A stretch of 64,000 nt of DNA from Sphingomonas rubra (GCF_900115745.1 NZ_FOXP01000001.1:372001-436000), one strand, 5' to 3'; positions 45,011 through 53,191 are shown, counted from the first letter of the stretch. Numbers and translations are program-made. The notes: generated from the sequence alone by a model not told the origin.

Positions 45011-46987
45011 ATGTCGCGCGTTCTCGACCGCCGCCAAGTGCTGCGCGGTGCCACCCTAGCCGGAAGCGGCCTTGCTCTGTCGGCCTATATGCCGGCGTGG
45101 GCGCAGCCGGTGTCCGCGGGCATCGCCAAGCCGTTGCCGACAGTTTCGGGCGACGACATTACGTTAAAGATCGCTCACCAGATGATGATGATCGACGGAC
45201 GGCAGAGCCACGCGATCGGCATCAACGGCACCGTGCCCGCTCCGCTCATCCGCTTGCGCGAGGGGCAGAACGTCCGCCTTCATGTCATGAACGAGCTGGA
45301 CGAGGAGACGTCAATCCACTGGCATGGGCTGTTGGTGCCCTTCCAGATGGACGGTGTGCCCGGCATCAACTTCCCGGGCATCCCCGCGCGCTCGACCTTC
45401 ACCTACGAGTTCCCGATCATCCAGAGCGGCACCTACTGGTATCACAGCCACTCGGGGCTCCAGGAGCAGGAGGGGCACTACGGGCCGATCCTGATCGACC
45501 CCAAGGACCCCGACCCGGTGCAGTTCGATCGCGAGCACGTCATCGTACTGTCCGATCACAGCTTCCAGCACCCGCACTACCTTTTCGACCGCCTGAAGAA
45601 GGAGTCGGGCTACTTCAACCGCCAGCGCCAGACTCTAAGCGGGCTGCTGGCGGGCAAGGATCAGCCGCTGAAAGAGCGGCTGATGTGGGGCAAGATGCGG
45701 ATGGACCCCGCCGACGTCGCCGACGTGACCGCCTCGACCTACACCTACTTGGTCAACGGCTACGGTCCGAAGGATAACTGGACCGCGTTGTTCCGGCCGG
45801 GCGAGCGGGTGCGGCTTCGCTTCATCAACGCGTCGTCCATGACGACCTTCAACGTCCGCATTCCCGGCCTGCCGATGACGATCGTCGCGGCCGATGGGTT
45901 GAACGTGCGCCCCGTTCAGATCGACGAGTTCCAGTTCGGTCCGGCCGAAACCTATGATGCGATCGTCACGCCGCCCGACATGCGTGCCTACACGCTGGTG
46001 GGCGAAAGCGTCGACCGGTCCGGCATGGCGCGCGCGACTCTCGCACCCCGCGAGGGCATGGCGGCAGAAGTCCCGCCGCTCCGCAAGCGGCCGCTCGCGA
46101 CCATGAAGGACATGGGCATGGGCGGCCATGACATAAGCACCATGGATCACGGTTCCATGAAGGGCATGGGGAGCGGTACGACCAGTGCAGAGGCCGGATC
46201 GATGGCGGGCATGGACCACAGCACGATGGACCATGGAGCGGGTGCCGGTTCGATGCAGGGCATGGACCATTCCCAGATGAACCATGGCGCGGCCGGCGCT
46301 GCTGCTGGCGCCATGGCCGGGATGACAGCGCCGCAAGGTCAGAGCGGCGCAAAGGCCGGGATGGCTCACGGGTCCGGCGCGATGCCGGGCATGGCGGATG
46401 GGCAGTCGATGGCCGGGATGGACATGGGCGACATGAACATGCGCGACTTCTCGAAGGCCCCCGGCGTGAAGAAGGGTCCGGGCGTCCAGACCATCTCGGC
46501 TATGCCCGTCGATCGCACCGGCGAGCCAGGTCAGGGACTGGAGAACGTCGGGCACCGCGTGCTGACCTATCGCGATCTTGTTGCCCTAGACCGCAATCCC
46601 GACACCCGGGCTCCCGAGCGCGAGATCAAGCTCCACCTTACCGGCAACATGGAACGGTACATGTGGGGCTTCGATGGCGAGAAGCTGTCGGAGAGTCCCG
46701 ATCCGATCACCCTGCTGCACGGGGAGCGGGTGCGTGTCACCCTCATCAATGACACGATGATGGGGCACCCCATCCATATCCACGGTCACTTCTTCGACCT
46801 GGTGACGGGGAAAGGCGCGTACGCGCCCCGAAAACATACCGTGCTCGTCCAGCCAGGTGGCACGGTGAGCTGGGACGTGACAGGCGAGGAAGGCGATTGG
46901 GCGTTCCACTGCCACATGCTCTACCACATGCACGCAGGCATGATGCGCGTCGTCCAGGTCCGCAAGGCCGGGGAGGCGGCAGCGTGA
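45011..46987 (+). CDS. copA: Multicopper oxidase CopA
   Basis: This 658-residue periplasmic oxidase detoxifies Cu(I). It has a twin-arginine signal (DRRQVLRGATLAGSGLAL). The copper ligands lie in SIHWHGLL (about residue 100), YWYHSHSG, HPIHIHGHF (about 586) and HCHMLYHMHAGMM (about 632-644). Between domains lies a Met/His-rich stretch (residues 360-470) with many MDH, MGM and GMxG units, as in plasmid-type CopA. GAGGAG precedes the ATG. The stop overlaps copB. Confidence 0.96.
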   Translation: MSRVLDRRQVLRGATLAGSGLALSAYMPAWAQPVSAGIAKPLPTVSGDDITLKIAHQMMMIDGRQSHAIGINGTVPAPLIRLREGQNVRLHVMNELDEETSIHWHGLLVPFQMDGVPGINFPGIPARSTFTYEFPIIQSGTYWYHSHSGLQEQEGHYGPILIDPKDPDPVQFDREHVIVLSDHSFQHPHYLFDRLKKESGYFNRQRQTLSGLLAGKDQPLKERLMWGKMRMDPADVADVTASTYTYLVNGYGPKDNWTALFRPGERVRLRFINASSMTTFNVRIPGLPMTIVAADGLNVRPVQIDEFQFGPAETYDAIVTPPDMRAYTLVGESVDRSGMARATLAPREGMAAEVPPLRKRPLATMKDMGMGGHDISTMDHGSMKGMGSGTTSAEAGSMAGMDHSTMDHGAGAGSMQGMDHSQMNHGAAGAAAGAMAGMTAPQGQSGAKAGMAHGSGAMPGMADGQSMAGMDMGDMNMRDFSKAPGVKKGPGVQTISAMPVDRTGEPGQGLENVGHRVLTYRDLVALDRNPDTRAPEREIKLHLTGNMERYMWGFDGEKLSESPDPITLLHGERVRVTLINDTMMGHPIHIHGHFFDLVTGKGAYAPRKHTVLVQPGGTVSWDVTGEEGDWAFHCHMLYHMHAGMMRVVQVRKAGEAAA

Positions 46988-48198
46988 ACCGGTCGCTCCT
47001 TCTCGCCGGCCTTGCCTCGGCAGTCGTCGCCAGCCCCGTGTTCGGGCAGGGCATGGATCATTCCATGCACAACATGCCGGGGATGACCATGCCGGCAAAG
47101 CCCGCGGCCAAGGCGACCTCCAAGCCCGCGCGGAAAGCAGCCGCGAAACCTGCGGCCAAACGGAAGGCCCCTGTTCGGCGTAAGGCTCCCCGTCGCGCCC
47201 CGGCCGCACAGGCTCCGACCGCCGATCCGCAAGCCGGTCACGACATGAGCGGAATGCAGGGGATGAACATGGGCGGGCAGCAGCCCGCGCCCGCCCAGGA
47301 TCCGCACGCCGGCCACGACATGTCCGCTATGCCCGCTATGGGCTCCCCGGCAGCAGCGGGGCAGGACCCGCATGCCGGGCATGACATGAGCGCGATGCCC
47401 GGTATGGCGATGGAGGGTAATCAGGCAGGCGCCAAGGTCGGGACCGATCTTCCTCCCGGCAACAAGCCTGCTCCCGCGCCGTCCGGCGATCATCTCGCCG
47501 ATCGCTTCTGGGGAACGGATACCATGGCCAACTCCCGCGAGAACGACTTGCGGCGCGAGCATGGCGGGATGACCTACTACCAGGTGCTCTTCAATCTCGC
47601 GGAGTATCAGGCTCGCAAGGGAAGTGACGGCTACCGTTGGGATGGCGAGGCTTGGATCGGGGGCGACATCAATCGGCTCTGGCTGAAGTCGGAGGGCGAA
47701 GGCGGCTTCGGCAAGTCGCTGGAGAGTGCCGAGGTGCAGGCGCTCTACAGCCACGCCCTTGATCCCTATTGGAACCTCCAGGCCGGCGTCCGCTACGACT
47801 TCAAGCCCAATCCGTCGCGCACCTATGCGACGATCGGGATAGAGGGCCTGGCCCCCTACCAGTTCGAAGTGGAGGGCGCGCTGTTCCTCTCCGACAAGGG
47901 TGACGTGCTCGCCCGCGCCGAGGGCTATTACGACCAGCGCATCACCAACTACTTCGTTCTCCAGCCCAGGGTGGAGGCCAACTTCGCGGCCCAGGACGTG
48001 CGGGAGACCGGGATCGGCTCTGGGCTTACGGACCTGGAGGCCGGTTTGCGGCTCCGCTACGAGGGCCGCCGTGAGTTCGCGCCCTATATCGGCGTGTCAT
48101 GGGAACGGCAGTTCGGCGACACGGCGCGCTTCTCGCGGGCGCGGGGTGACGACACGGGCGGCTTCAGCTTCGTCGCCGGCGTGAGGACCTGGTTCTGA
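46984..48198 (+). CDS. copB: Outer-membrane copper resistance protein CopB
   Basis: This 404-residue protein has a signal peptide (NRSLLLAGLASAVVASPVFG). A ~150-residue Met/His- and Ala/Lys-rich N-terminal segment has repeated HAGHDMSAMPGM units. The CopB beta-barrel follows, with FWGTDTMANSRENDLRREHGG, YQVLFNLAEYQAR and a C-terminal phenylalanine. The start is GTG at 46984, overlapping the copA stop. It sequesters copper at the outer membrane. Confidence 0.94.
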   Translation: MNRSLLLAGLASAVVASPVFGQGMDHSMHNMPGMTMPAKPAAKATSKPARKAAAKPAAKRKAPVRRKAPRRAPAAQAPTADPQAGHDMSGMQGMNMGGQQPAPAQDPHAGHDMSAMPAMGSPAAAGQDPHAGHDMSAMPGMAMEGNQAGAKVGTDLPPGNKPAPAPSGDHLADRFWGTDTMANSRENDLRREHGGMTYYQVLFNLAEYQARKGSDGYRWDGEAWIGGDINRLWLKSEGEGGFGKSLESAEVQALYSHALDPYWNLQAGVRYDFKPNPSRTYATIGIEGLAPYQFEVEGALFLSDKGDVLARAEGYYDQRITNYFVLQPRVEANFAAQDVRETGIGSGLTDLEAGLRLRYEGRREFAPYIGVSWERQFGDTARFSRARGDDTGGFSFVAGVRTWF

Positions 48199-48944
48199 GC
48201 CCGCGGCTCCGCCTCCACCTTGGAGCGAGCAAGATCCACCGCTGGCTTGCTCTTCTGATCGGCGCGCAGGCGATCGTCTGGTTCACCAGCGGCCTTGTGA
48301 TGAGCCTGCTCCCCATCGACACCGTGCATGGCGATCACCGGATCGAACGGAACGCCGAGCCGGCGCTGTCGAGCACCCAAGGGTTCGCGCCGATGCCTAC
48401 CTTGCTTGCGTCGGCAGGAGCGCCGGTCCGCCAGCTTCAGCACCGCATGCTGCTCGGGCGGCCGATCGTCGAGGCACAGCTTGTGGATGGTCAAATTCGT
48501 CTGCTGGACGCCCGCACGGCTGCGCCGCTTCCGCCACTGGATGCCCGGGTGGCAGGGACGATCGCTCAAAAGGCGTACCGAGGGGATGGTGTGCCCGCGC
48601 CCACCATCGAGCGGATCGAACGAGCCAGTATCGAGTATCGCGGGGCGTTGCCGGCTTGGCGTGCCACGTTCGCCGACGATGACGCCACCCGCATCTATGT
48701 AGCGGCCGACACGGGACGGCTCACGTCGGTCCGAACAGGAACGTGGCGGCTGTACGACTTCTTCTGGGGCCTTCACATCATGGATTGGACCGAGCACGAG
48801 CGGTTCAACACGCCGTGGCTCAACGCTTTCGCCGCAGGCGGTCTCGTCTTCGCGGTGTCGGGCGCGATCCTTCTTTTCATGCGCTGGCCGAGACGGCCGC
48901 GCCGCAAAGCCGGGGGGCGTAATTCCAGACAGGGAGTCGCATGA
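48195..48944 (+). CDS. PepSY-domain membrane protein, start uncertain
   Basis: This ~249-residue protein has an N-terminal helix (HRWLALLIGAQAIVWFTSGLVMSLLPI), a periplasmic PepSY-like domain (residues 60-185) and a C-terminal helix. A basic tail ends it. The first ATG/GTG in frame (48297) would cut off the N-terminal helix. The frame is open back to the copB stop, where a CTG at 48195 overlaps it, so I take that as the likely start. It is part of the copAB operon and may help electron transfer or copper reduction; that is inference. Confidence 0.7.
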   Translation: MSPRLRLHLGASKIHRWLALLIGAQAIVWFTSGLVMSLLPIDTVHGDHRIERNAEPALSSTQGFAPMPTLLASAGAPVRQLQHRMLLGRPIVEAQLVDGQIRLLDARTAAPLPPLDARVAGTIAQKAYRGDGVPAPTIERIERASIEYRGALPAWRATFADDDATRIYVAADTGRLTSVRTGTWRLYDFFWGLHIMDWTEHERFNTPWLNAFAAGGLVFAVSGAILLFMRWPRRPRRKAGGRNSRQGVA

Positions 48945-49534
48945 TGGACGAGCACAAAGGCAAAATGAACATGGGAATGGGCTACGGTCGCTTCGCGGCG
49001 ATGGTGGCGACCTCGACCGTCGTCATGTTCGGGCTGATGTACGTGAACGTCTATGCTCTCGGGCATATCGAGTTCAGCCAGACGCGGTTTTGGATGGCCT
49101 TCGTGATGGGCGCGACGATGGCGATCATCATGCTCCTTTTCATGTGGTCGATGTACAAGAACAAGCGGACGAATGCCGCGATCATCGGCGGTAGCATCGT
49201 GGTGCTCGCGCTCGCGCTGTGGCTCGTCCGCAGCCAGGAGACGGTGGACGACGTAAGCTGGATGAAAGCCATGATCCCGCACCACTCGATCGCGATCCTG
49301 ACGAGCGAGCGCGCGCACATCAAAGACCCCGAGGTGCGCAAGCTGGCGGACGGAATCATCGATGCTCAGGTTCGTGAGATCACGCAGATGAAGCGGGTCA
49401 TTGCCAGGCTTGAGGCAAATCCTACGCCTGCGAATGCGCCTGACCTGCCCTCCTATCGTGACAGGCAGGTTCCCCCTCCCCCGCCTGAAACTGATGAGAG
49501 CGTCGGAGTTAATACCCTTCAGCCGATCCGCTGA
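48941..49534 (+). CDS. DUF305 membrane protein (copper cluster, copy 1)
   Basis: This 197-residue protein has three transmembrane helices (residues 10-95). A periplasmic DUF305-type helix pair follows, with WMKAMIPHHSIAILTSERAHIKDPEVRKLADGIIDAQVREITQMK. The HH pair is the family's likely metal or redox site. ATGATG at 48941 gives two possible starts; the first overlaps the upstream stop. Genes of this type often sit with copA/copB. Confidence 0.88.
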   Translation: MMDEHKGKMNMGMGYGRFAAMVATSTVVMFGLMYVNVYALGHIEFSQTRFWMAFVMGATMAIIMLLFMWSMYKNKRTNAAIIGGSIVVLALALWLVRSQETVDDVSWMKAMIPHHSIAILTSERAHIKDPEVRKLADGIIDAQVREITQMKRVIARLEANPTPANAPDLPSYRDRQVPPPPPETDESVGVNTLQPIR

Positions 49535-49550
49535 ATTCGATCACGGGCGT

Positions 49551-49581
49551 GAGGGATACGGTCCGCGCGCCCGTATCTCTC
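49551..49581 (+). other. mRNA hairpin before the second DUF305 gene
   Basis: GAGGGATACGG (49551-49561) pairs with CCGTATCTCTC (49571-49581) over 11 bp with one mismatch. No T-run follows. It lies 17 bp after one DUF305 gene and 35 bp before the next and may stabilise or separate the messages. Confidence 0.5.
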
Positions 49582-49615
49582 CTGTGGGCGGGGGCGTTTA
49601 CCCAGGAGAGACACG

Positions 49616-49990
49616 ATGAAGAAGATGACTGTTTTGGCCTTCGCGGCCGCGCTCGGCGCCGCTCCGGCCATCGCCCAGATGCAGGGCATGGATCATTCGG
49701 GCATGAACCACGGTCAGATGATGAAGCCGACGCCGGCGAACCCCTATCCGCCCTCTGAAATGCAGATGCATCAGAAGATGATGTCGGCCATGGGCGCTGA
49801 TGCGACCGAGACCTGGGTCCGCAAAATGGTCGAGCATCATCGCGGTGGCATCGCCATGTCGCAGATAGTGCTGCGCGAAACCAAGGACGCAAAGGTCCGC
49901 CAGATGGCGACCAAGACGATTGCCGAGCAGAACAAGGAAGTCGGCGAGCTGAACGCCTGGCTGCGGGCGCACGGCAAGGCTGCACAGTGA
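49616..49990 (+). CDS. DUF305 periplasmic protein (copper cluster, copy 2)
   Basis: This 124-residue protein has a signal peptide (MKKMTVLAFAAALGAAPAIA), a Met-rich start (MQGMDHSGMNHGQMMKP) and a DUF305 domain with WVRKMVEHHRGGIAMSQIVLRE. Compared with copy 1 it lacks the membrane part and gains Cu-type Met/His motifs. A strong CAGGAGAG site precedes the ATG. It belongs to the copper block. No enzymatic function is established for the family. Confidence 0.9.
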   Translation: MKKMTVLAFAAALGAAPAIAQMQGMDHSGMNHGQMMKPTPANPYPPSEMQMHQKMMSAMGADATETWVRKMVEHHRGGIAMSQIVLRETKDAKVRQMATKTIAEQNKEVGELNAWLRAHGKAAQ

Positions 49991-49998
49991 TTGGCCCC

Positions 49999-50031
49999 CG
50001 CCCCACCGCAGGGTTTGCCTGTAGTGGGGCG
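49999..50031 (+). other. mRNA hairpin between DUF305 and DUF411 genes
   Basis: CGCCCCAC (49999-50006) pairs perfectly with GTGGGGCG (50024-50031), and CAGG/CCTG extends the stem inside. It lacks a T-run and may be a weak terminator or a processing site. Confidence 0.5.
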
Positions 50032-50048
50032 ACCATCTAGGGATAGAA

Positions 50049-50489
50049 ATGACCCGCATCCGCCTTCTCGCCGCTGTTGCAGCGTTCGCCATGCCGGTCG
50101 CAGCCGTGGCTGCCGGGCCGGTGCTGATGCACCGTGATCCGGGCTGCCCATGTTGCGAGAAGTGGGCGCAGCAGGTGAAGGCTCAGTTCGGTCGCGCGGT
50201 CCGCGTCGTCGACGACGCGAACCGGCCCGCATTCATGAAGGCCCGGGGCGTACCCGCGGACTTGGCCTCGTGCCACACGGCCATCATCGACGGCATGACT
50301 TTCGAGGGTCATGTGCCGATCGCCGACATGAAGCGGGCTCTGGCAACGCATCCGAAGGGTGTGACGGGGCTCGCGGTTGCCGGGATGCCGATGGGCTCGC
50401 CGGGCATGGAGATGCCGGGCATGAAGGCCCAGCCCTACGACGTCGTTGCGTTCGGACCCGGTGGACGCAAGGTGTTCGCCCAACACTGA
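50049..50489 (+). CDS. DUF411 metal-binding periplasmic protein
   Basis: This 146-residue protein has a signal peptide (MTRIRLLAAVAAFAMPVAAVAA) and the DUF411 core MHRDPGCPCCEKWAQQVKAQF. DLASCHTAIIDGMTFEGHVP follows, then a Met-rich tail (GMPMGSPGMEMPGMKAQPYDV). The CPCC and SCHT cysteines form a likely copper site, as seen in CopI- and CusF-like proteins of copper clusters. It is the last gene of the plus-strand copper block. Confidence 0.9.
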   Translation: MTRIRLLAAVAAFAMPVAAVAAGPVLMHRDPGCPCCEKWAQQVKAQFGRAVRVVDDANRPAFMKARGVPADLASCHTAIIDGMTFEGHVPIADMKRALATHPKGVTGLAVAGMPMGSPGMEMPGMKAQPYDVVAFGPGGRKVFAQH

Positions 50490-50493
50490 CAAA

Positions 50494-50519
50494 GGAGGGA
50501 GGCGCGAACGCCTCCCTCC
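50494..50519. terminator. Terminator between convergent DUF411 and Cys-rich genes
   Basis: GGAGGGAGGCG and CGCCTCCCTCC form a perfect 11-bp stem around CGAA. It lies 4 bp after the plus-strand stop and 5 bp before the minus-strand stop. A short T-run (TTT) follows only on the minus strand. Confidence 0.8.
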
Positions 50520-50524
50520 CCGGC

Positions 50525-50728
50525 TTACTTCTTGGGCATTCCGGACATGTCGTGACCGGCATGATCGCCGCTCTTCTTCATGTCCTTGCAGCAATCGCCC
50601 TTGCCGTCCTTGCAGCAATCCGAGCCTTCCTTGCAGCACGCCATGTCGGCGCAGCAGGAGCCGGCAGCGAACGCCGCGGTGGGGAGGGCGAGCGCCAAAG
50701 CGGCGCCGATCAGCTTGAACTTGGTCAT
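50525..50728 (-). CDS. Small Cys-pair-rich secreted protein
   Basis: This 67-residue protein has a signal peptide (MTKFKLIGAALALALPTAAFAA). The ~45-residue mature part is made of CC pairs (SCCADMACCKEGSDCCKDGKGDCCKDM, eight cysteines) and ends GDHAGHDMSGMPKK. The spacing suggests a metallothionein-like metal buffer in the periplasm. The ATG at 50728 is the only good start. It is the third gene of a minus-strand operon under a merO-like promoter. I do not know a named family. Confidence 0.85.
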   Translation of the reverse strand: MTKFKLIGAALALALPTAAFAAGSCCADMACCKEGSDCCKDGKGDCCKDMKKSGDHAGHDMSGMPKK

Positions 50729-50769
50729 TAAAATCTCCGTCGATTGAATGTGTGAAACCTGTTGGAGGG

Positions 50770-51111
50770 TCACACGGCTCGTGGAGGTGGAGTGGCGGGC
50801 GGTATCAGCCACCCGTTCATGACAGGGGCCGGCGACGGCCAGGCGGCGATCGGGAATGAGAATAACGGCTCTGCCCTCGCCGGGGCTTCCCCCGGGACGG
50901 CGATGCAGGGCGTCGCGCAGGCTGGTTGCGGTGCCTTCTTGTCCGGCGCCGAAGGGTTCTTTTCCTCGCACCCCGCCATTGCCGAGGCGATCGGAGCGGC
51001 TTGGGCACTGGCCTCGCAGATCGGCCCCAACCTGACGAGCAGCATCATCGCAAGCACGGCCAGAACGGCCGTGCGAAAGACGCTGACAAAAGGACGAGAT
51101 CCGAATTTCAC
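50770..51111 (-). CDS. Small membrane/secreted protein of unknown function
   Basis: This 113-residue protein starts MKFGSRPF and has one hydrophobic segment (residues 10-30: FRTAVLAVLAMMLLVRLGPICEASA), so it is either exported or anchored. The rest is Pro/Ala-rich with Cys at GCEEKN and ACATPCIAV. No family is recognised. It lies between the glutaredoxin-MauE gene (39-bp gap) and the Cys-pair gene (41-bp gap) on the same strand, so the three are likely one operon. Confidence 0.65.
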   Translation of the reverse strand: MKFGSRPFVSVFRTAVLAVLAMMLLVRLGPICEASAQAAPIASAMAGCEEKNPSAPDKKAPQPACATPCIAVPGEAPARAEPLFSFPIAAWPSPAPVMNGWLIPPATPPPRAV

Positions 51112-51150
51112 GCTGGTTACCGGCAGCCTTTTAGTCCTGAAGTCAACGGC

Positions 51151-51918
51151 TCAGTGCGGCATCGAGAGCGCAGCCGGGGCGATTACCATCCAAAGCGCCA
51201 TGGCGACCATCATCACGTTCTCGGTCAGCGAGAGGAAGCCGAGGGGTACGTTGCTATCTCCGCCCACGCAGGCGCACTTGAGTTCGCGCTTGTCGACATA
51301 GACCGCCTTGATGACGGACACCGCACCGATCGTCCCGATGACGAGGGCGATCGGCACCGACAGCCAGGTGAGCACGCCAGCGGCCATCAGCACGCCCGCA
51401 GCACCTTCCGCGTAGGGATAGACGTAGGAATACGGCACCCAGCGCTTGGCGAGCAGATCGTAGTTGAGGAACATGCTCGAGAAGCTCTCAACGTTCTGGA
51501 GCTTCAGCATGGCGAGCACGCACATCGAGAAGGCGATGAACCATTCCCCGGCGCGAACCGTGAACGGCGCGCCGAAGGCGGCGTAGCTCGCCGCCAGCGC
51601 CATCAGCGCGGTCATGGCGAACACCGCGACTACGGGCCGGTAAGTGACCGCCTTGGGATCGCGCACCGCCTTGCCGAAGAAGCGGCGCAGATCGTCATAA
51701 CCCCCTACCCGCTCGCCCCCGATGAAGGTCTGCGGTGTGGTCTTCACGCCGTGCTCCGCCTTGAACGCGTCGGTCTCCTCGCGCGTGCGCAGCCAATGAT
51801 CCTCGACCTCGTAACCTTGCCGGCGCAGCAGATCCTTGGCCTTCACGCCATAGGGGCAGGTGTGCGTCGGCATCACCATGCGATAGATCGTTGCTTTCTT
51901 GGGCGCCGCGGTCGCCAT
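51151..51918 (-). CDS. Glutaredoxin-MauE/DoxX-type fusion protein
   Basis: This 255-residue protein joins a glutaredoxin domain (residues 8-85, motif TCPYGVKAKDLLRRQGYEV, TTPQTFIGGERVGGYDDLRR) to a four-helix membrane domain (about 95-250) of the MauE/DoxX redox group. A conserved CACVGG stretch lies near residue 222. The CPYG active site and the membrane cysteines suggest disulfide transfer across the membrane. The gene faces a merR homologue whose operator lies between the two starts. Confidence 0.85.
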   Translation of the reverse strand: MATAAPKKATIYRMVMPTHTCPYGVKAKDLLRRQGYEVEDHWLRTREETDAFKAEHGVKTTPQTFIGGERVGGYDDLRRFFGKAVRDPKAVTYRPVVAVFAMTALMALAASYAAFGAPFTVRAGEWFIAFSMCVLAMLKLQNVESFSSMFLNYDLLAKRWVPYSYVYPYAEGAAGVLMAAGVLTWLSVPIALVIGTIGAVSVIKAVYVDKRELKCACVGGDSNVPLGFLSLTENVMMVAMALWMVIAPAALSMPH

Positions 51919-51947
51919 CTCACTTCTCCATCCTGTTCGCGGAACCT

Positions 51948-51978
51948 ATATAGGGTCCGTACTATAGTACGGAGTCAA
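51948..51978 (-). promoter_or_regulatory. merO-like promoter/operator for the glutaredoxin-MauE operon
   Basis: On the minus strand the -35 box TTGACT and the -10 box CTATAT are 19 bp apart (20 bp to TATATA). The spacer holds the perfect 18-bp dyad TCCGTACTATAGTACGGA (51956-51973). Apart from the centre, TTGACTCCGTAC and GTACGGA are identical to the Tn501-type mercury operator as I remember it. It lies in the 63-bp gap between the divergent genes. Confidence 0.85.
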
Positions 51979-51981
51979 GGC

Positions 51982-52389
51982 ATGGCGGCACTGACGATTG
52001 CGGGCCTCGCGCGTGAAGGGGACGTCGGTGTCGAGACCGTGCGCTACTATCAGCGCCGAGGTTTGCTCGATACGCCGGACCAACCCGGAGGCTCCGGCGC
52101 GAGCGGTGGTATTCGGCGCTACGGTGTCGATGACGTGCGCCGCCTCCGGTTTATCCGCTCGGCGCAGGCAGCCGGATTCACGTTGGAGCAGATCGGCGAA
52201 CTGCTAGCGCTCGACGCAACCGACGATCGCGCCCGCGCACGCGAGCTTGCCAATGAGCGGATTGCGGCGCTGGACACCAAGATTCAGGAGCTTGAGCGGG
52301 TGCGCGCCTCCCTTCGCCATCTCGCGAGAGAGTGCGGAAGCGGCTCGGCCGGGCCGTGTCCGATCCTTCAAGCGTTCGATCACGCTTGA
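51982..52389 (+). CDS. MerR-family regulator of the MerR (mercury) clade lacking the C82 cysteine
   Basis: This 135-residue regulator aligns closely with Tn501 MerR: VGVETVRYYQRRGLLDTPDQP, IRRYGVDDVRRLRFIRSAQAAGFTLEQIGELLAL, and a C-terminal ECGSGSAGPCPIL. Mercury sensing needs Cys82, Cys117 and Cys126. Here the position of Cys82 is occupied by charged residues, and the last two cysteines are one residue closer. It also has a Gly-rich insertion before IRRYG. The inducer is therefore probably not Hg(II). I chose the ATG at 51982, just outside the operator. Confidence 0.9.
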   Translation: MAALTIAGLAREGDVGVETVRYYQRRGLLDTPDQPGGSGASGGIRRYGVDDVRRLRFIRSAQAAGFTLEQIGELLALDATDDRARARELANERIAALDTKIQELERVRASLRHLARECGSGSAGPCPILQAFDHA

Positions 52390-52696
52390 GCGTCAGGCGC
52401 GCGCCATGTGGAGCAATGAAAACCCTGTGGACCGCGCTCATTGAACCGGCCGTTCTCTGGACGGCAGCTAGCCACCCACGAGCAGTCGGTCGGCCACCAG
52501 CGACGACCTGCCGGTCGGCTCCCGACCTAAAGTCGGTCGTAGCCGAGGCACGTTGCCGATCTCCGGAGCGGGCATTCTGAACCACGGTTCTGACACACGC
52601 AAACCCTTGAGAGGCCGTGGTAGGTTCCACAGCGTCACAACCGACCGGTTATGACAACTTTCCCGATTGAAATGGTATTTTGGGATTATGGCTCGG
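52390..52696. other. 307-bp gap holding repeat copy A
   Basis: No gene is seen between the MerR-clade regulator and sorB. Positions 52505-52657 are a diverged copy of a repeat that recurs at 63317-63468 in the same orientation. The rest has no coding character. Confidence 0.6.
52505..52657 (+). repeat. Dispersed ~150-bp non-coding repeat, copy A
   Basis: It shares with copy B (63317-63468) a series of conserved blocks in the same order: CCGGTCGGCT-CCGACC, TTCTGAACC, GGTTCTG, CACACGCAAA and AACCGACCGGTT. Most of the divergence is in between. Both copies lie in intergenic DNA. The blocks can form short hairpins. Its nature (mobile MITE-like, RNA or protein site) is unknown. Confidence 0.75.
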
Positions 52697-53179
52697 TTAG
52701 CCGGTGCCACCTGAAACATCGGGAGCCACCTTGGGGTCGGGGTCTTGCGCCTTGCCGGTTGCGGGTGCCGCCTTCTGATGCGGCATGGCGGTGAGATAGG
52801 CGACAATTTCGTCGACATCCTTCTCGGCCACCGGCGCCTTATACACCTCGCGCATCTTGGTGACGGTCGCCTTCCACTGATCCGCCGATAGCGCAGGCTG
52901 GGTCAGCGCCATGCTGGCCGAGTGGCACGAAGTGCAGTTGGCGTTGACGACGTCGGCGTGCAGACCATCGGGATAGGTCGCGTCGTCGACCGGCAGGTCG
53001 ACGCTGGTCGAGGCGAGCGAAAAGCCGCGGGCTGAGACGCTGGTGGGCGGTGCCGGCTCGGATGTCTCGGAGATCGGGGCAGGCGCCTTGCGGCTGCTCG
53101 GCGCCCCGATCGAGACGAGGATAATGCCGGTCAGGCCGATCAGGCCAGCGGCCATGATGCCGGGAGACGGGGTCTTCAT
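52697..53179 (-). CDS. sorB: c-type cytochrome, SorB-like sulfite dehydrogenase subunit
   Basis: This 160-residue protein has an N-terminal hydrophobic signal or anchor (residues 8-25) and a single heme site NCTSCHSAS (C82, C85, H86). The sequence KMREVYKAPVAEKDVDEIVAYLTAM contains the distal part of the domain. Its position directly behind a sorA-like gene supports a role as electron acceptor of the molybdenum subunit. Length and order match the SorAB pair of Starkeya novella. Confidence 0.88.
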   Translation of the reverse strand: MKTPSPGIMAAGLIGLTGIILVSIGAPSSRKAPAPISETSEPAPPTSVSARGFSLASTSVDLPVDDATYPDGLHADVVNANCTSCHSASMALTQPALSADQWKATVTKMREVYKAPVAEKDVDEIVAYLTAMPHQKAAPATGKAQDPDPKVAPDVSGGTG

Positions 53180-53191
53180 GCTACTCGCTCC

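Noticed and set aside
50762..51301. A plus-strand frame of 179 residues across the Cys-rich/113-residue operon
   Set aside because: Low-complexity translation without signal or domain. The minus-strand gene with a clear hydrophobic segment explains the DNA.
51982..52389. A classical mercury resistance operon
   Set aside because: The regulator and operator are mer-like, but merT, merP and merA are absent and the regulator lacks the Cys82 needed for Hg(II) sensing.
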